Shown piece by piece: positions 1-7,489 of a stretch of DNA of 37,356 bases (within the stretch, counting starts at the first letter, position 1; every line of letters starts with the position of its first letter). The notes below the pieces were generated by a model that was given only the letters and a program-made list of their open reading frames with translations, did not search any database and was not told where the DNA came from. This DNA comes from a virus: IMG/VR virus record IMGVR_UViG_3300030107_002437, positions 1-37,356 of that record. The stretch is one strand, 5' to 3'. The translations under genes and the position numbers were made by a program.

Positions 1-125
1 TCTTTTATTGGCTTTTTATTAAATTTTTCGTCATGTTGTACTTCAAGAACTCTAATAGATAAAGCTAGTCTGTCTATTTGAAATTCTAAATCGTTAATTT
101 TTTGTTCTAATTCTTTATTTTTCAT
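1..125 (-). CDS. Small coiled-coil-like protein, cut by the window start
   Basis: An open frame starts with ATG at 125 and runs off base 1 after 41 codons. The product starts MKNKELEQKINDLEFQIDRL and has regular hydrophobic spacing, which suggests a short coiled coil. The Shine-Dalgarno AAGGAG is well placed upstream, and the start overlaps the stop of the preceding gene (115-255). If the window is circular, the frame continues into the last bases of the window and stops at TGA (37349-37347), giving a 44-aa protein. No family is recognised. The gene reading is supported by the RBS and the overlap; a role is not. Confidence 0.6.
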   Translation of the reverse strand, partial: MKNKELEQKINDLEFQIDRLALSIRVLEVQHDEKFNKKPIK

Positions 126-255
126 TTGAGGTACTCCTTAAGGTTAATAAATCATTTTTATATTGTTCTAGTTCAAAACCTGTTTCAAGGTCTGTTTCTG
201 GATTATTAAGTTCTTTGTTAACTTCTTCTAATGCTTCTTTAATTTCATCTGTCAT
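115..255 (-). CDS. Small acidic hypothetical protein (46 aa)
   Basis: ATG at 255 opens a 46-codon frame whose product begins MTDEIKEALEEVNKELNNPE. It is acidic and probably helical. The stop TAA overlaps the start region of the next leftward gene in the pattern AATGAAAAATAA. The Shine-Dalgarno AAGG sits in a short inverted repeat (TAAGG tatt CCTTA on the plus strand, 257-270) just before the start. No family is recognised. It looks like a typical small early phage gene in a translationally coupled pair. Confidence 0.6.
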   Translation of the reverse strand: MTDEIKEALEEVNKELNNPETDLETGFELEQYKNDLLTLRSTSNEK

Positions 256-256
256 T

Positions 257-349
257 TAAGGTATTCCTTATAATTAATAGATACTTACCCTTAAGCTCAT
301 CCTAAGAGCAAGTATCTGGTTGATAGCTTAATTGCTATTGGATAAGAAT
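257..349 (-). other. Intergenic run of three stem-loops
   Basis: This spacer holds three inverted repeats in a row. AGATACTT (279-286) pairs with AAGTATCT (310-317). ATAGC pairs with GCTAT around 323-336. GATAAGA (341-347) pairs with TCTTATC (355-361), the last running into the 3' end of the neighbouring gene. None is followed by a T-run, so these are not classic terminators. They could be processing sites or a structured regulatory segment in the leftward mRNA. The pairing is seen; the function is inferred. Confidence 0.45.
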
Positions 350-1066
350 TTATCTCTTATCTTCTATTTCGTAATCTGCTGGTACTTCGTATTGTTCTTC
401 TGAAGCTTTGCAGTCTACACCGTTATGCTGTGGCGTATAAGGTACAGTTGGTGGTTTTTTAGTTAACCGTAATGATTTCATAATCTCAATCATTCTTGGA
501 TCATCTGCTGATAACCTACTAACTGATGCTCGTGATTGTTTAGTATGCTGTCTATCGTGACGTTTGGGCCAATTTTGTATATTAAGCTCTGATATCATAC
601 GTTCACGTACAGTTTTTAAACAATTTACTGCACAATTAAGTACTGCGTATTGTTGACGCAATTTGGCTATATCTTCTTCCATTTTCATTTGCTCATTGGT
701 ATTTATATCACCACCGTCATGTATTCTATCCATGAACTGTTGTAACTTTTTCTTTTTACCATTTGCGTAATCTTCTGTTGCGTCACGTTTATTTTCTGCG
801 GTAGTTAGAAAACCGTCTGTTAATTTCATAACAGCTATTCTATCTTCTGAAGTTACGTCATTAAGTGCAGATAATCCCATAGCTATATGATAGCCGAAGT
901 TATTAAGTGCTTCGTTACTAGGTAAGCAAACACCAGCCCAACGTTCGTGAGCTAATGCTTTTAACTCATCTTGCGTATGTTGTGGAATTTGTCCTAATAC
1001 TGGACTTGAACCTGCTTCGTGGTCTATTGATGTAACCACGTTAGAATTAAGTATTGGTTGTGTCAT
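350..1066 (-). CDS. Hypothetical phage protein (238 aa)
   Basis: A long leftward frame ends at 350. I place the start at the ATG at 1066, because GGAGGT lies about five bases upstream of it; a TTG 12 bases earlier also keeps the frame open but overlaps that RBS. The product is hydrophilic, with a Lys-rich stretch (KKKKLQQFMDRI) near residue 105 and a Pro-rich, acidic C-terminus. I see no signal peptide, membrane segment or recognisable domain. It is the largest gene of the left early block and has a GCCAATGTAG promoter-like motif (1099-1107) just upstream. Function unknown. Confidence 0.75.
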   Translation of the reverse strand: MTQPILNSNVVTSIDHEAGSSPVLGQIPQHTQDELKALAHERWAGVCLPSNEALNNFGYHIAMGLSALNDVTSEDRIAVMKLTDGFLTTAENKRDATEDYANGKKKKLQQFMDRIHDGGDINTNEQMKMEEDIAKLRQQYAVLNCAVNCLKTVRERMISELNIQNWPKRHDRQHTKQSRASVSRLSADDPRMIEIMKSLRLTKKPPTVPYTPQHNGVDCKASEEQYEVPADYEIEDKR

Positions 1067-1098
1067 GTTAACCTCCAAGTTAATAATTTGTTTAAACT

Positions 1099-1107
1099 AC
1101 ATTGGCT
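1099..1107 (-). promoter_or_regulatory. Leftward GCCAATGT promoter-like motif
   Basis: The minus strand reads AGCCAATGTAGTTTAAAC about 30 bases before the ATG of the 350-1066 gene. The same AGCCAATGT core occurs upstream of minus-strand genes at 33236-33244 and 36637-36645, and with one change at 37147-37155. AT-rich, -10-like sequence follows each copy. Recurrence at 5' ends of leftward transcription units supports a promoter or activator site; the exact role is inferred. Confidence 0.45.
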
Positions 1108-1148
1108 AATGATACAGTTGTCTGCACCACTAGCCATTGTGTGCTATA

Positions 1149-1385
1149 TTAAAGCTCCATTGCGAATTGGTCTGTAATTAGAGCTTGTATTTGTTCGGCA
1201 CGTTGCCTGTCGCCAGATTCTTGAGCTTCTTGTAAATCTCTGGCTAAAGTTATATCTCCAGACTGAGTTTCTCGAAGCTGGTCTTGTAATATAACTAATT
1301 CTTCTAATGAAATTACTCGTTCATGTAATTCTTCTAATGAAATGATACCTGATTCAGGTATTTGTTTTTTGTTATCTATAGACAT
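1149..1385 (-). CDS. Small acidic helical protein (78 aa)
   Basis: ATG at 1385 follows a strong AAGGAGG Shine-Dalgarno. The product is Glu/Gln-rich and predicted helical. ISLEEL occurs twice, ten residues apart (about residues 15-20 and 25-30), encoded by a direct repeat of TTCTTCTAATGAAAT on the plus strand. This points to a small internal duplication. No membrane segment, cysteines or known domain. Probably an early-expressed protein of unknown role. Confidence 0.65.
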   Translation of the reverse strand: MSIDNKKQIPESGIISLEELHERVISLEELVILQDQLRETQSGDITLARDLQEAQESGDRQRAEQIQALITDQFAMEL

Positions 1386-1635
1386 GATGTCCTCCTTGTA
1401 GTTATGCTGTGCTTAATTGCATCAACATCATCAGAAGTTTTCTGATAACGAATTAATTGCTACTTAAACAAGAAAATCTTAGTCAAGAATAAATGTCATT
1501 GTTTTTAAACTATTTCTCTTGTATATCGTAAGATATACATATCCATAAAGTGTGACCTCTTGGGAACTCCTATAAATAGTTTCTTCTTAAAAAAGAATTA
1601 CATTTACGATTATTGGTACCTCCTTTGATGTGTCC
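1386..1635. other. Non-coding spacer with nested inverted repeats
   Basis: I see no convincing gene in these 250 bases. AAACTATTT (1507-1515) pairs with AAATAGTTT (1574-1582). Inside that pair is a tight hairpin, GTATATC (1521-1527) with GATATAC (1532-1538) and a four-base loop. This could fold into a nested structure of about 75 nt in the leftward transcript, upstream of the 1149-1385 gene. A 13-codon frame inside it lacks a well-spaced RBS and I did not call it. Confidence 0.4.
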
Positions 1636-1833
1636 TTACACATCAGTAGGAAGGTAATGTTCGTTTTCTTTACTTAGTTTTTCTTGCTTTGAGTACGATT
1701 CGTTCGCAGAAACTTCTGATGATGATGATGTCCTGCGTAGGATTAAAAACACCACGATGATGAGTGCAGGTAAATTTCCTGTTGAAATCATCGTTTTCGC
1801 TCTTGCGAATACACTTAGCGTGTTTTTACGCAT
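1636..1833 (-). CDS. Possible small single-pass membrane protein (65 aa)
   Basis: An ATG-started frame of 65 codons encodes a basic N-terminus, one hydrophobic stretch (about residues 22-33, LPALIIVVFLIL) and a hydrophilic Ser/Glu-rich tail. That layout resembles a small inner-membrane protein with one N-terminal anchor. There is no clear Shine-Dalgarno before the ATG and no recognisable family, so the call is tentative. If real, it would be the first gene of the leftward early block in a closed genome. The surrounding DNA is rich in inverted repeats, so a chance frame is possible. Confidence 0.4.
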   Translation of the reverse strand: MRKNTLSVFARAKTMISTGNLPALIIVVFLILRRTSSSSEVSANESYSKQEKLSKENEHYLPTDV

Positions 1834-2152
1834 TTGTTCTTACAAATGTGATTAAGCATATCCCTGTCGTAGACATGATATGATTAATAATCCGTAAAGG
1901 TAATTGAACGCCACAATATCAGCAACATAGGAGAAGCTGAAAACACATAGCCAAAATAATACTAGTCATGTGTTTTTTTCGCAAACAACTGGTGTTTACA
2001 TCAGTTCGTTTGTGAACCTCTGCCTTTCACTTGTTTTCAAAATCTTGAAAAATAACTGTTCTATTACAATAGTTTATATAATGTGAATTGACGACATTTT
2101 GTGAGCAGTTATCTATATAGTTAACAATTACGTTAATTGAAATTGGCATCAC
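1834..2152. promoter_or_regulatory. Divergent control region with consecutive hairpins
   Basis: This 319-base gap separates leftward from rightward genes. AAAACACAT (1940-1948) pairs with ATGTGTTTT (1968-1976), followed by a T-run to 1979, terminator-like on the plus strand. TTCGCAAACAACTG (1978-1991) pairs with 2002-2016 apart from one bulged C. TCAGC/GCTGA forms a weaker pair near 1920-1939. A TATAAT and the repeated AATGTGAATTGAC motif lie at 2077-2092, before the TerS gene. A leftward GCCAAT is present at 2142-2147. The region probably holds divergent promoters and possibly a small RNA. Confidence 0.5.
2080..2092 (+). promoter_or_regulatory. Rightward repeated motif, copy 1
   Basis: AATGTGAATTGAC lies about 60 bases upstream of the TerS gene. 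Copies of AATGTGAATTG followed by A/C and C occur at 8474, 19212 and 33270, each just before a plus-strand gene after a gap. Here TATAAT overlaps the left end (2077-2082), which could be a host-type -10 element. Alternatively TTGAC could act as a -35. Either way it is a good promoter or activator-site candidate for host RNA polymerase. Confidence 0.55.
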
Positions 2153-2590
2153 ATGAGTAAACAGAACGCAAATCCTGAACAAGCACAGAAATATAAACGT
2201 GGGATTGTGCCAATGGATGAGATAAAATTATCCGCAAACACAATCCGTATTAATCACCCAAAAGTCACAGACCAACAAGCTGAATTAGTACATGCAGTAT
2301 TGCATGATGGTTGCAACGTAACCGAAGCAAGCAGACGGATAGGTGCAAACAAAGCTTGGGCGTGGAGAACCGCACAAAAGCAACATGTTTCAGACTATAG
2401 AAAAGAATTAGCATTAAGTGTGTTGGGATGGCATGGCAGTCAAGCTATGGCAACTATGGTATCACTACTCGAACACAAGTCAGGTAATGTAAGACTAGAA
2501 GCTAGCAGAGATTTAATGGACAGAGCTGGAATCAGAAGCGAACCAGTTAGACCGACTACAGCAGTGCAGATAAACTTCGGTGTCGATTAA
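2153..2590 (+). CDS. Terminase small subunit candidate
   Basis: The 145-aa product sits two genes before the large terminase, the usual place for TerS, which recognises phage DNA and loads TerL. Residues 58-77 (NVTEASRRIGANKAWAWRTA) look like a helix-turn-helix. The later segment VRLEASRDLMDRAGIRSEP resembles the 'LLDRAG' stretch common in phage TerS proteins. No strong Shine-Dalgarno precedes the ATG. It is the first gene after the divergent control region. Identification rests on position, HTH and size rather than a certain family match. Confidence 0.6.
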   Translation: MSKQNANPEQAQKYKRGIVPMDEIKLSANTIRINHPKVTDQQAELVHAVLHDGCNVTEASRRIGANKAWAWRTAQKQHVSDYRKELALSVLGWHGSQAMATMVSLLEHKSGNVRLEASRDLMDRAGIRSEPVRPTTAVQINFGVD

Positions 2591-2709
2591 AGTAATGTGG
2601 GGCCCCTTACGATGTTAGCCACAGGGAGAAGGGGGTTAAAAAAAAGCGATGAAATACTTATAAACCTATTACTCACACGTTATAAGTTAAAAAGGAAGGA
2701 TTCACACAC
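2591..2709 (+). other. GC-rich spacer between TerS candidate and next gene
   Basis: This gap contains GGGGCCCC (about 2599-2606) and an inverted repeat CCCCTT/AAGGGG spanning about 2603-2634. Such a G/C cluster is unusual in this AT-rich genome. No T-run follows, so it is not a classic terminator. Its position beside the terminase genes makes it a candidate packaging (pac/cos) or end-processing site, but nothing in the sequence proves that. Confidence 0.3.
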
Positions 2710-2901
2710 ATGAGTTTTATAGATACATTAAGCGCAAGAGATCATCGAAGATTGCGAGAAATTATTTTTGGAGTGCATATGAAGAATTATCCGAAAGAAC
2801 ATTTTAATGTAAGAGAAGCGGATAAGTTAATTGAAAGTTTAGGACCAGAAGTTGCTGAGCAATTAATTAAAAGGGGTGTTGATACACATAGTGTTGAATG
2901 A
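2710..2901 (+). CDS. Conserved small protein preceding TerL (63 aa)
   Basis: ATG follows AAGGAAGGATT. The 63-aa product (start MSFIDTLSARDHRRLREIIF) resembles small proteins found immediately before TerL in marine podoviruses, with the pattern 'LSARD-RRLREI ... YPKEH ... EADKLIESLGPEVAEQLIK-GVD'. That comparison is from memory of the family. It has no membrane segment and no enzymatic motif. Its stop overlaps the TerL start (GAATGA), indicating translational coupling. A packaging role is plausible from context only. Confidence 0.7.
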   Translation: MSFIDTLSARDHRRLREIIFGVHMKNYPKEHFNVREADKLIESLGPEVAEQLIKRGVDTHSVE

Positions 2902-4433
2902 AAATAGATTATAAACCACCAGGACAAGTTGCTAAAAATTTTATGAAGTCCGAAGATTTTGTTCGAGGATTACGTGGTCCTGTAGGAAGTGGTAAAAGTG
3001 TTGCATGTTGTTTTGAAATTATGCGTAAAGCGTGTTCCCAGAAGATAGATAATAAGGGATTACGTAGAAGCCGATGGGCTGTGATTAGAAATACCAATCC
3101 ACAATTAAAAACAACGACTATTAAGACGTGGCGTGATTGGTTTGGTGATGATATGGGTAAATTTAATTGGTCGCCACCATATACCCATCATATGCGATTT
3201 GGATTACCTGATAAATCTGTCGTTGAAGCGGAAATTATTTTTTTAGCGTTAGATAATCAATCCGATGTTAAAAAATTATTGTCTTTAGAGTTAACAGGTT
3301 TATGGATTAACGAAGCAAGAGAGATTCCGAAGTCTATTGTTGATGCTTGTACGATGAGAGTAGGGCGTTTTCCGTCTATGAAAGACGGTGGACCAACGTG
3401 GTCAGGTGTAATTATGGATACAAACAGCCCAGATGAAACGCATTGGTGGGGAATTATGTCTGGAGAAGTGCCAACGCCGGAATATATTACCGATGAAGAA
3501 AAAATGACGTTAATTAAGCCTGATGATTGGCAATTTTTTACACAACCAGGCGCAATGGTAGAAAAAGTTAATAAAGAAGGCGTTTTAGAAGGATATGAAA
3601 TTAATAAAGAAAGAGAAAACGCTGAAAATTTAAAAGAAGATTACTATAATAAGATAATTTTAGGAAAAAGTCGCCCTTGGGTTAAAGTTTACGTTTTAAA
3701 TAAGTATCAAACGTTAATGGATGGTAAAGCTGTCTATCCTATGTTTAAATCAGAAACACATGTAAGTAATGCTCCTATAAAAGCGACATCTGGAGAAATT
3801 TTAGTAGGTATAGATTTTGGTAGAACTCCTGCGGCAGTTTTTTGTCAGCAAAGTATGGGAGGAAAATGGAAGATTTTACATGAATTAATAGCAAATGATA
3901 TGGGAGCTACACGATTTAGTGAAGTGTTAAAGCATGAAATAGCTAGACAAGGATGGTCTGATAACGATATACGATATATTGGAGATCCTGCTGGTAATCA
4001 AATGGCACAAACTGATGAACATACTCCATTTATGATCTTACGAGCTAATGGCATTAATGCTGTTCCAGCTACAACCAACGATCCAATGTTGCGAGTAGAA
4101 GCAGTTGAAAATGTATTAAATCGTATGGTAGAAGGTAATGCCGCCTTTCAAATATCCCCCACCTGCCCTACGTTAATTGCAGGATTTGAAGGCGGCTACC
4201 AATACAGACGTATGCAAGTAGTTGGACAAGAAAAATATGATGAACGACCAAATAAAAATAGATTTTCTCACATACATGATGCATTACAATATGCTGTTAT
4301 TGGTGGAGGAGAAGGTCGTAAAGTAACAACAAATAGTTCTTTTAAAGCAAGAGCTACAGTTGTGCAAAGAAGTTTTAATCCATTTGGGAAAAATCGTGGA
4401 AGAAAAGTGGCTAATATGTTTCGTAGGTTCTAA
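2898..4433 (+). CDS. terL: Terminase large subunit
   Basis: This 511-aa protein is the packaging motor that pumps DNA into the procapsid and cuts it. Walker A is GPVGSGKS at residues 27-34. A Walker B-like segment, LTGLWINEA (132-140), ends in the catalytic Glu. The C-terminal RNase H-like nuclease starts near residue 303 with VGIDFGRTPAAVF, and a late acidic motif, FSHIHDALQYAV, lies near 455-470. Length fits podoviral TerL. The start overlaps the upstream stop by four bases. Confidence 0.95.
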   Translation: MKIDYKPPGQVAKNFMKSEDFVRGLRGPVGSGKSVACCFEIMRKACSQKIDNKGLRRSRWAVIRNTNPQLKTTTIKTWRDWFGDDMGKFNWSPPYTHHMRFGLPDKSVVEAEIIFLALDNQSDVKKLLSLELTGLWINEAREIPKSIVDACTMRVGRFPSMKDGGPTWSGVIMDTNSPDETHWWGIMSGEVPTPEYITDEEKMTLIKPDDWQFFTQPGAMVEKVNKEGVLEGYEINKERENAENLKEDYYNKIILGKSRPWVKVYVLNKYQTLMDGKAVYPMFKSETHVSNAPIKATSGEILVGIDFGRTPAAVFCQQSMGGKWKILHELIANDMGATRFSEVLKHEIARQGWSDNDIRYIGDPAGNQMAQTDEHTPFMILRANGINAVPATTNDPMLRVEAVENVLNRMVEGNAAFQISPTCPTLIAGFEGGYQYRRMQVVGQEKYDERPNKNRFSHIHDALQYAVIGGGEGRKVTTNSSFKARATVVQRSFNPFGKNRGRKVANMFRRF

Positions 4434-4800
4434 AAGTTGGGGATGGTGGAATGTTTTTACAATATTTAGAAAAAAATTTTCTCATACTTTTGCTTTACGA
4501 TATAACAGTTTAACACAAAGTTGGATATTATTTGAATGGTCATCAAAAGGATTAATTGTTGACACAGTACCTAGAGATTATGTAGCGTGTATGATAAGTG
4601 AATTAAAAGAAAACGGTGTTGTGTTAGAAATAGAAAAAAAACCACATCCTATAACATTTCCTCTCTTGCCATTATATTGTGTTAGCCCTATAAGACATTT
4701 ATGTGGAATAAAAAAATTATGCTTAACTCCATATTCTTTGTATTGTGAATTGCAAAAAATTGGAGGAGTATTCAAGTTTGGTACAGAAAATAACATTTAA
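4396..4800 (+). CDS. Possible permuted papain-like hydrolase after TerL
   Basis: The frame overlaps the end of terL. No ATG is available; GTG at 4396 after GGGA is my preferred start, with TTG at 4360 or 4384 as alternatives. The product (about 134 aa) contains GSKSWGWWNVF, then FSHTFALR, then YCVSPIRHLCGIK and LTPYSLYCEL. A His-before-Cys order, with Cys opening a helix, recalls permuted NlpC/P60 or YiiX-type cysteine hydrolases. Similar Trp-rich proteins follow terL in other marine podoviruses, as I recall. Neither catalysis nor substrate is established. Confidence 0.55.
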   Translation: MEEKWLICFVGSKSWGWWNVFTIFRKKFSHTFALRYNSLTQSWILFEWSSKGLIVDTVPRDYVACMISELKENGVVLEIEKKPHPITFPLLPLYCVSPIRHLCGIKKLCLTPYSLYCELQKIGGVFKFGTENNI

Positions 4801-4816
4801 CTAATAGGAGAAAATA

Positions 4817-5074
4817 ATGGGAGCTATATTTAACCCAAAACCTAAAAGAGATCCTAATGCTGAGCGTATGCAAAAACAATTAGAAGCAGAACGTCAAAGT
4901 CGTTTAGATTTAGAAGCTAAAAATGCAGCAGATGAAGCCGATAGAAGAACTAAACGTTTTGGTTATGCTGGCTTAATGGGAGAAAATGCTACTTATGCTG
5001 GTTTTACTGGAAGTGCAGATAAAGATCCAAAAAGACAAAAAACACGAAATCTTGGCGGAGGTGGAGCAGTTTAG
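4817..5074 (+). CDS. Small charged protein between TerL block and portal (85 aa)
   Basis: ATG follows TAGGAG. The 85-aa product has a highly charged helical part (residues 10-45, rich in Glu, Arg and Lys) and a Gly-rich C-terminal tail ending GGGGAV. The portal gene starts directly after its stop (TAGATG). No domain is recognised. The virion-assembly context suggests a head-associated or assembly role, but this is inference from neighbours only. Confidence 0.7.
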   Translation: MGAIFNPKPKRDPNAERMQKQLEAERQSRLDLEAKNAADEADRRTKRFGYAGLMGENATYAGFTGSADKDPKRQKTRNLGGGGAV

Positions 5075-6706
5075 ATGGCACAAATAGAACCTCGTACTGA
5101 TCCAAATCCTTCTAGCCCACAAGGAGCGCAACAATCAAGTTTGTACGAAAGTACAATGAAGATGTTTAAAGAAGCTAAAAAACGTAGGGATAATTGGGTT
5201 AGCACTTGGGATGAAATTAATGATTATGTATTACCTGGTCGTGAAGGATTTTTTGATTCTAATACAGGAAGTGAATCTTTTGGTAATAAGCGTACAGATT
5301 TAATTTATGATGAAACTGCTGTTGTTGGAGTACCACGATTTGCGTCACGTTTACAATTAGGATTTTTTCCACCAAATGGTCGAGCATTTAGATTAATGCC
5401 TGGTCCAGAATATCCTGGTAATATGCGTAGCCAAAGAGTTATGGCAGAATTAGATAATGCAACAGATTTAATACATGAAGGATTACGTAATAGTAATTTT
5501 AATTCTGAATTGCATGAAGGTTTACAAGATTTAGGTATAGGTACAATGAATATGATTTGTGAACCTGGTCGATTTGTAGGCGATTTAAAATTTACTGCTG
5601 TTCCTGCAACACATGTTGCACTATTACCATCTAAAGGTGATGAAGTCGGATGTTGGTTTCATTGGCGTAATGATTTACGTTTAAGAGATTTACAACAAAC
5701 ATATCCGCATTTTAAATTATCACCACAAATTTTAGAAGATATAAATCGTAATCCAGATAAAAAAATGAAAATTATTGAAGCTACTATGGTAGATCAATCT
5801 AAACCATTTGAAGATGCTTGGATTAAAGTATGTATATCTGAAACACATAAAGAAATATTATATACTACAGGATATGTAGGATCAGGAAGTAACCCTTGGA
5901 TTTCTACACGTTGGTCTAAATCTGGATTTGAAGTTTGGGGTAGAGGGCCTATATTACAAGCAATGCCAGCAATTAAAACTTTAAACTTAACAGTTAAGTT
6001 AATTTTAGAAAATGCAGAAATGGCAATAGCTGGTGCATATATGTATGATGATGACGGAGTGTTTAATCCTGAAAATATTATTTTACAACCTGGTACTTTT
6101 GTTCCAAGAGCCGCAGGTAGTAAAATAGAACCATTACAATCACCATCACGATTTGATGTAGCACAATTAGTATTAGAAGAACAAAGACGTAATGTAAGAA
6201 AAGCATTGTTTATTGATGAGTTAGAACGTGAAGGTGCAAAAACACCATTATCTGCAACAGAAGTTTCTCAAAGACTAGCAGAAGTAGCAAGAGATATGGG
6301 TGCTGTAGCTGGTCGTATGCAAAGAGAATTTTTACAACCATTAGTTAATCGTATTGTATACATATATAAAGAAATGGGATTATTAGAATTACCACGTATA
6401 GATGGTAGAGAAATACGAATAGTTCCAGTAAGTCCTTTATTACGAGCGCAAGATCAACAAGATGTATCGGATTTTATGCGATTTAGTGAATCTATTATGG
6501 CATCGTTTGGTCCACAAATGGCAATGATGTTATTAAATAGAGAAAGAACTGTTAAATGGTTAGCATCTAAATTTGGTATAGATGAAGATTTATTAAACAG
6601 CCAAGAAGAATTACAAGCAGAAGTGGAACAAGCCGCAGAAGTTATGCAACAAATGCAAGGAGCTGAAGGCGGACAACCACCAGGTCAAGGAGGACCAATG
6701 CAATAA
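5075..6706 (+). CDS. Portal (head-to-tail connector) protein, T7 gp8-like
   Basis: The 543-aa product matches the podoviral head-to-tail connector family in length and features. The N-terminal part has RRDNWVSTWDEINDYVLPGR. A central LQLGFFPPNGRAFRLMPG, and a later segment with QRRNVRKALFIDELEREG and TPLSATEVSQRLAEVARDMG, are typical of this family. The C-terminus is Gln/Gly/Pro-rich and low in complexity. The portal dodecamer forms the DNA channel and is the docking site for terminase and tail. It lies directly before the scaffold and capsid region, as in T7-like genomes. Confidence 0.92.
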   Translation: MAQIEPRTDPNPSSPQGAQQSSLYESTMKMFKEAKKRRDNWVSTWDEINDYVLPGREGFFDSNTGSESFGNKRTDLIYDETAVVGVPRFASRLQLGFFPPNGRAFRLMPGPEYPGNMRSQRVMAELDNATDLIHEGLRNSNFNSELHEGLQDLGIGTMNMICEPGRFVGDLKFTAVPATHVALLPSKGDEVGCWFHWRNDLRLRDLQQTYPHFKLSPQILEDINRNPDKKMKIIEATMVDQSKPFEDAWIKVCISETHKEILYTTGYVGSGSNPWISTRWSKSGFEVWGRGPILQAMPAIKTLNLTVKLILENAEMAIAGAYMYDDDGVFNPENIILQPGTFVPRAAGSKIEPLQSPSRFDVAQLVLEEQRRNVRKALFIDELEREGAKTPLSATEVSQRLAEVARDMGAVAGRMQREFLQPLVNRIVYIYKEMGLLELPRIDGREIRIVPVSPLLRAQDQQDVSDFMRFSESIMASFGPQMAMMLLNRERTVKWLASKFGIDEDLLNSQEELQAEVEQAAEVMQQMQGAEGGQPPGQGGPMQ

Positions 6707-6969
6707 TGGTAACAAAAAATAATACAGTAGCATCTTGTGATGGATTTCAATATACAAAAGATGCTGAAAGCCGATTAAATGGCACAGCAGTTCGTGTATT
6801 TGAAACAGAAAGCGGAGCTGAATTTCTTCGCTATTTAGAAAATATAACTATTAATAATATTAATGCGTCTGGCATAGATGAAAGTGCTTTAAAACATATT
6901 GAAGGACAGCGTTGGATTGTTGGTGTTATTAAACGAAGAATATTTTTAGGAAAACAGGAGAAATTATAA
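6706..6969 (+). CDS. Hypothetical protein after portal (87 aa)
   Basis: ATG overlaps the portal stop (TAATG), and the gene's own stop overlaps the next ATG, so it is embedded in a coupled series. The 87-aa product has no membrane segment. It ends with a basic stretch, WIVGVIKRRIFLGKQEKL. A small gene between portal and scaffold is common in T7-like marine phages. Function unknown; a head-assembly accessory role is possible from context. Confidence 0.7.
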   Translation: MVTKNNTVASCDGFQYTKDAESRLNGTAVRVFETESGAEFLRYLENITINNINASGIDESALKHIEGQRWIVGVIKRRIFLGKQEKL

Positions 6970-7229
6970 TGAGTTTGAGAAATATGTACGCTAAATTTAA
7001 AAGAGATATATCAGGGCCTAACTATGAATGGCAAGTAGGTAAAGGACAATATCCTGTTGGTAAATTTCAACCATGGTTAAAAGGCAGAACAACAAAAAAC
7101 TATTTGGAAGTAGGATCAAAAATAAGATCAGCTGAATATATGGTTAATGTTGAAAATAAAGCAGATGCTACAAAAAGAAAAGTACAAAAAAATAGAACTA
7201 TTCTTTTAGGTAAATTTAAAGGAGAATAA
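6969..7229 (+). CDS. Small basic protein, first of three (86 aa)
   Basis: ATG at 6969 follows a GGAG-type RBS (CAGGAGAAATTATAATG). The 86-aa product is strongly basic, rich in Lys and Arg, with a GKGQYPVGKFQPWLKGR stretch. It has no recognisable fold. Two further small basic genes follow directly. Being between portal and scaffold, these may be minor head or DNA-contacting components, but that is inference. Confidence 0.7.
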   Translation: MSLRNMYAKFKRDISGPNYEWQVGKGQYPVGKFQPWLKGRTTKNYLEVGSKIRSAEYMVNVENKADATKRKVQKNRTILLGKFKGE

Positions 7230-7231
7230 TA

Positions 7232-7489
7232 ATGGCAATAGGAATGAAAAAATCTAAAGCAAAAGGTTATGCAGATACAAGACAAGCTACAGGATCTAGT
7301 ATAATAAAGAAAAATATTAGAAAACATGGAGTAGCAGATCCAGCTTTTGGATTTAGAAATCCAAATGATCCTCCAGGAGGTTATTTTCCTTATCCATATA
7401 AAAGTGCAGAACCTACAAAAGCAGTTAGAATTAATTGGAATATTAGTAAGTCCTTTATTCCGAAAAGAAAAAAATTAGGAGATTATTAA
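7232..7489 (+). CDS. Small basic protein, second of three (85 aa)
   Basis: ATG follows AAAGGAGAATAATA. The 85-aa product is basic, with KSKAKGYADTRQATGSS near the N-terminus and a Pro/Gly/Tyr-rich centre (DPPGGYFPYPYK). Its KAKGY...TGS start resembles the start of the next protein, so the two may be related. No known domain. The stop overlaps the next ATG. Confidence 0.7.
   Translation: MAIGMKKSKAKGYADTRQATGSSIIKKNIRKHGVADPAFGFRNPNDPPGGYFPYPYKSAEPTKAVRINWNISKSFIPKRKKLGDY

Noticed and set aside
4-12. GCCAAT on the minus strand at the window start as another promoter copy
   Set aside because: It lies within the open frame of the 1-125 gene, lacks the following GT and would give almost no leader before the 22-aa gene.
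1285-1345. The TTCTTCTAATGAAAT direct repeat as a CRISPR-like or regulatory repeat
   Set aside because: It lies in the coding sequence of the 78-aa protein, is in frame and gives a repeated ISLEEL, so it is a small coding duplication.
4741-4753. A near copy of the rightward motif (TTGTGAATTG) before the 4817 gene
   Set aside because: It has a mismatch in the core and sits inside the preceding coding frame, so I did not list it as a promoter.
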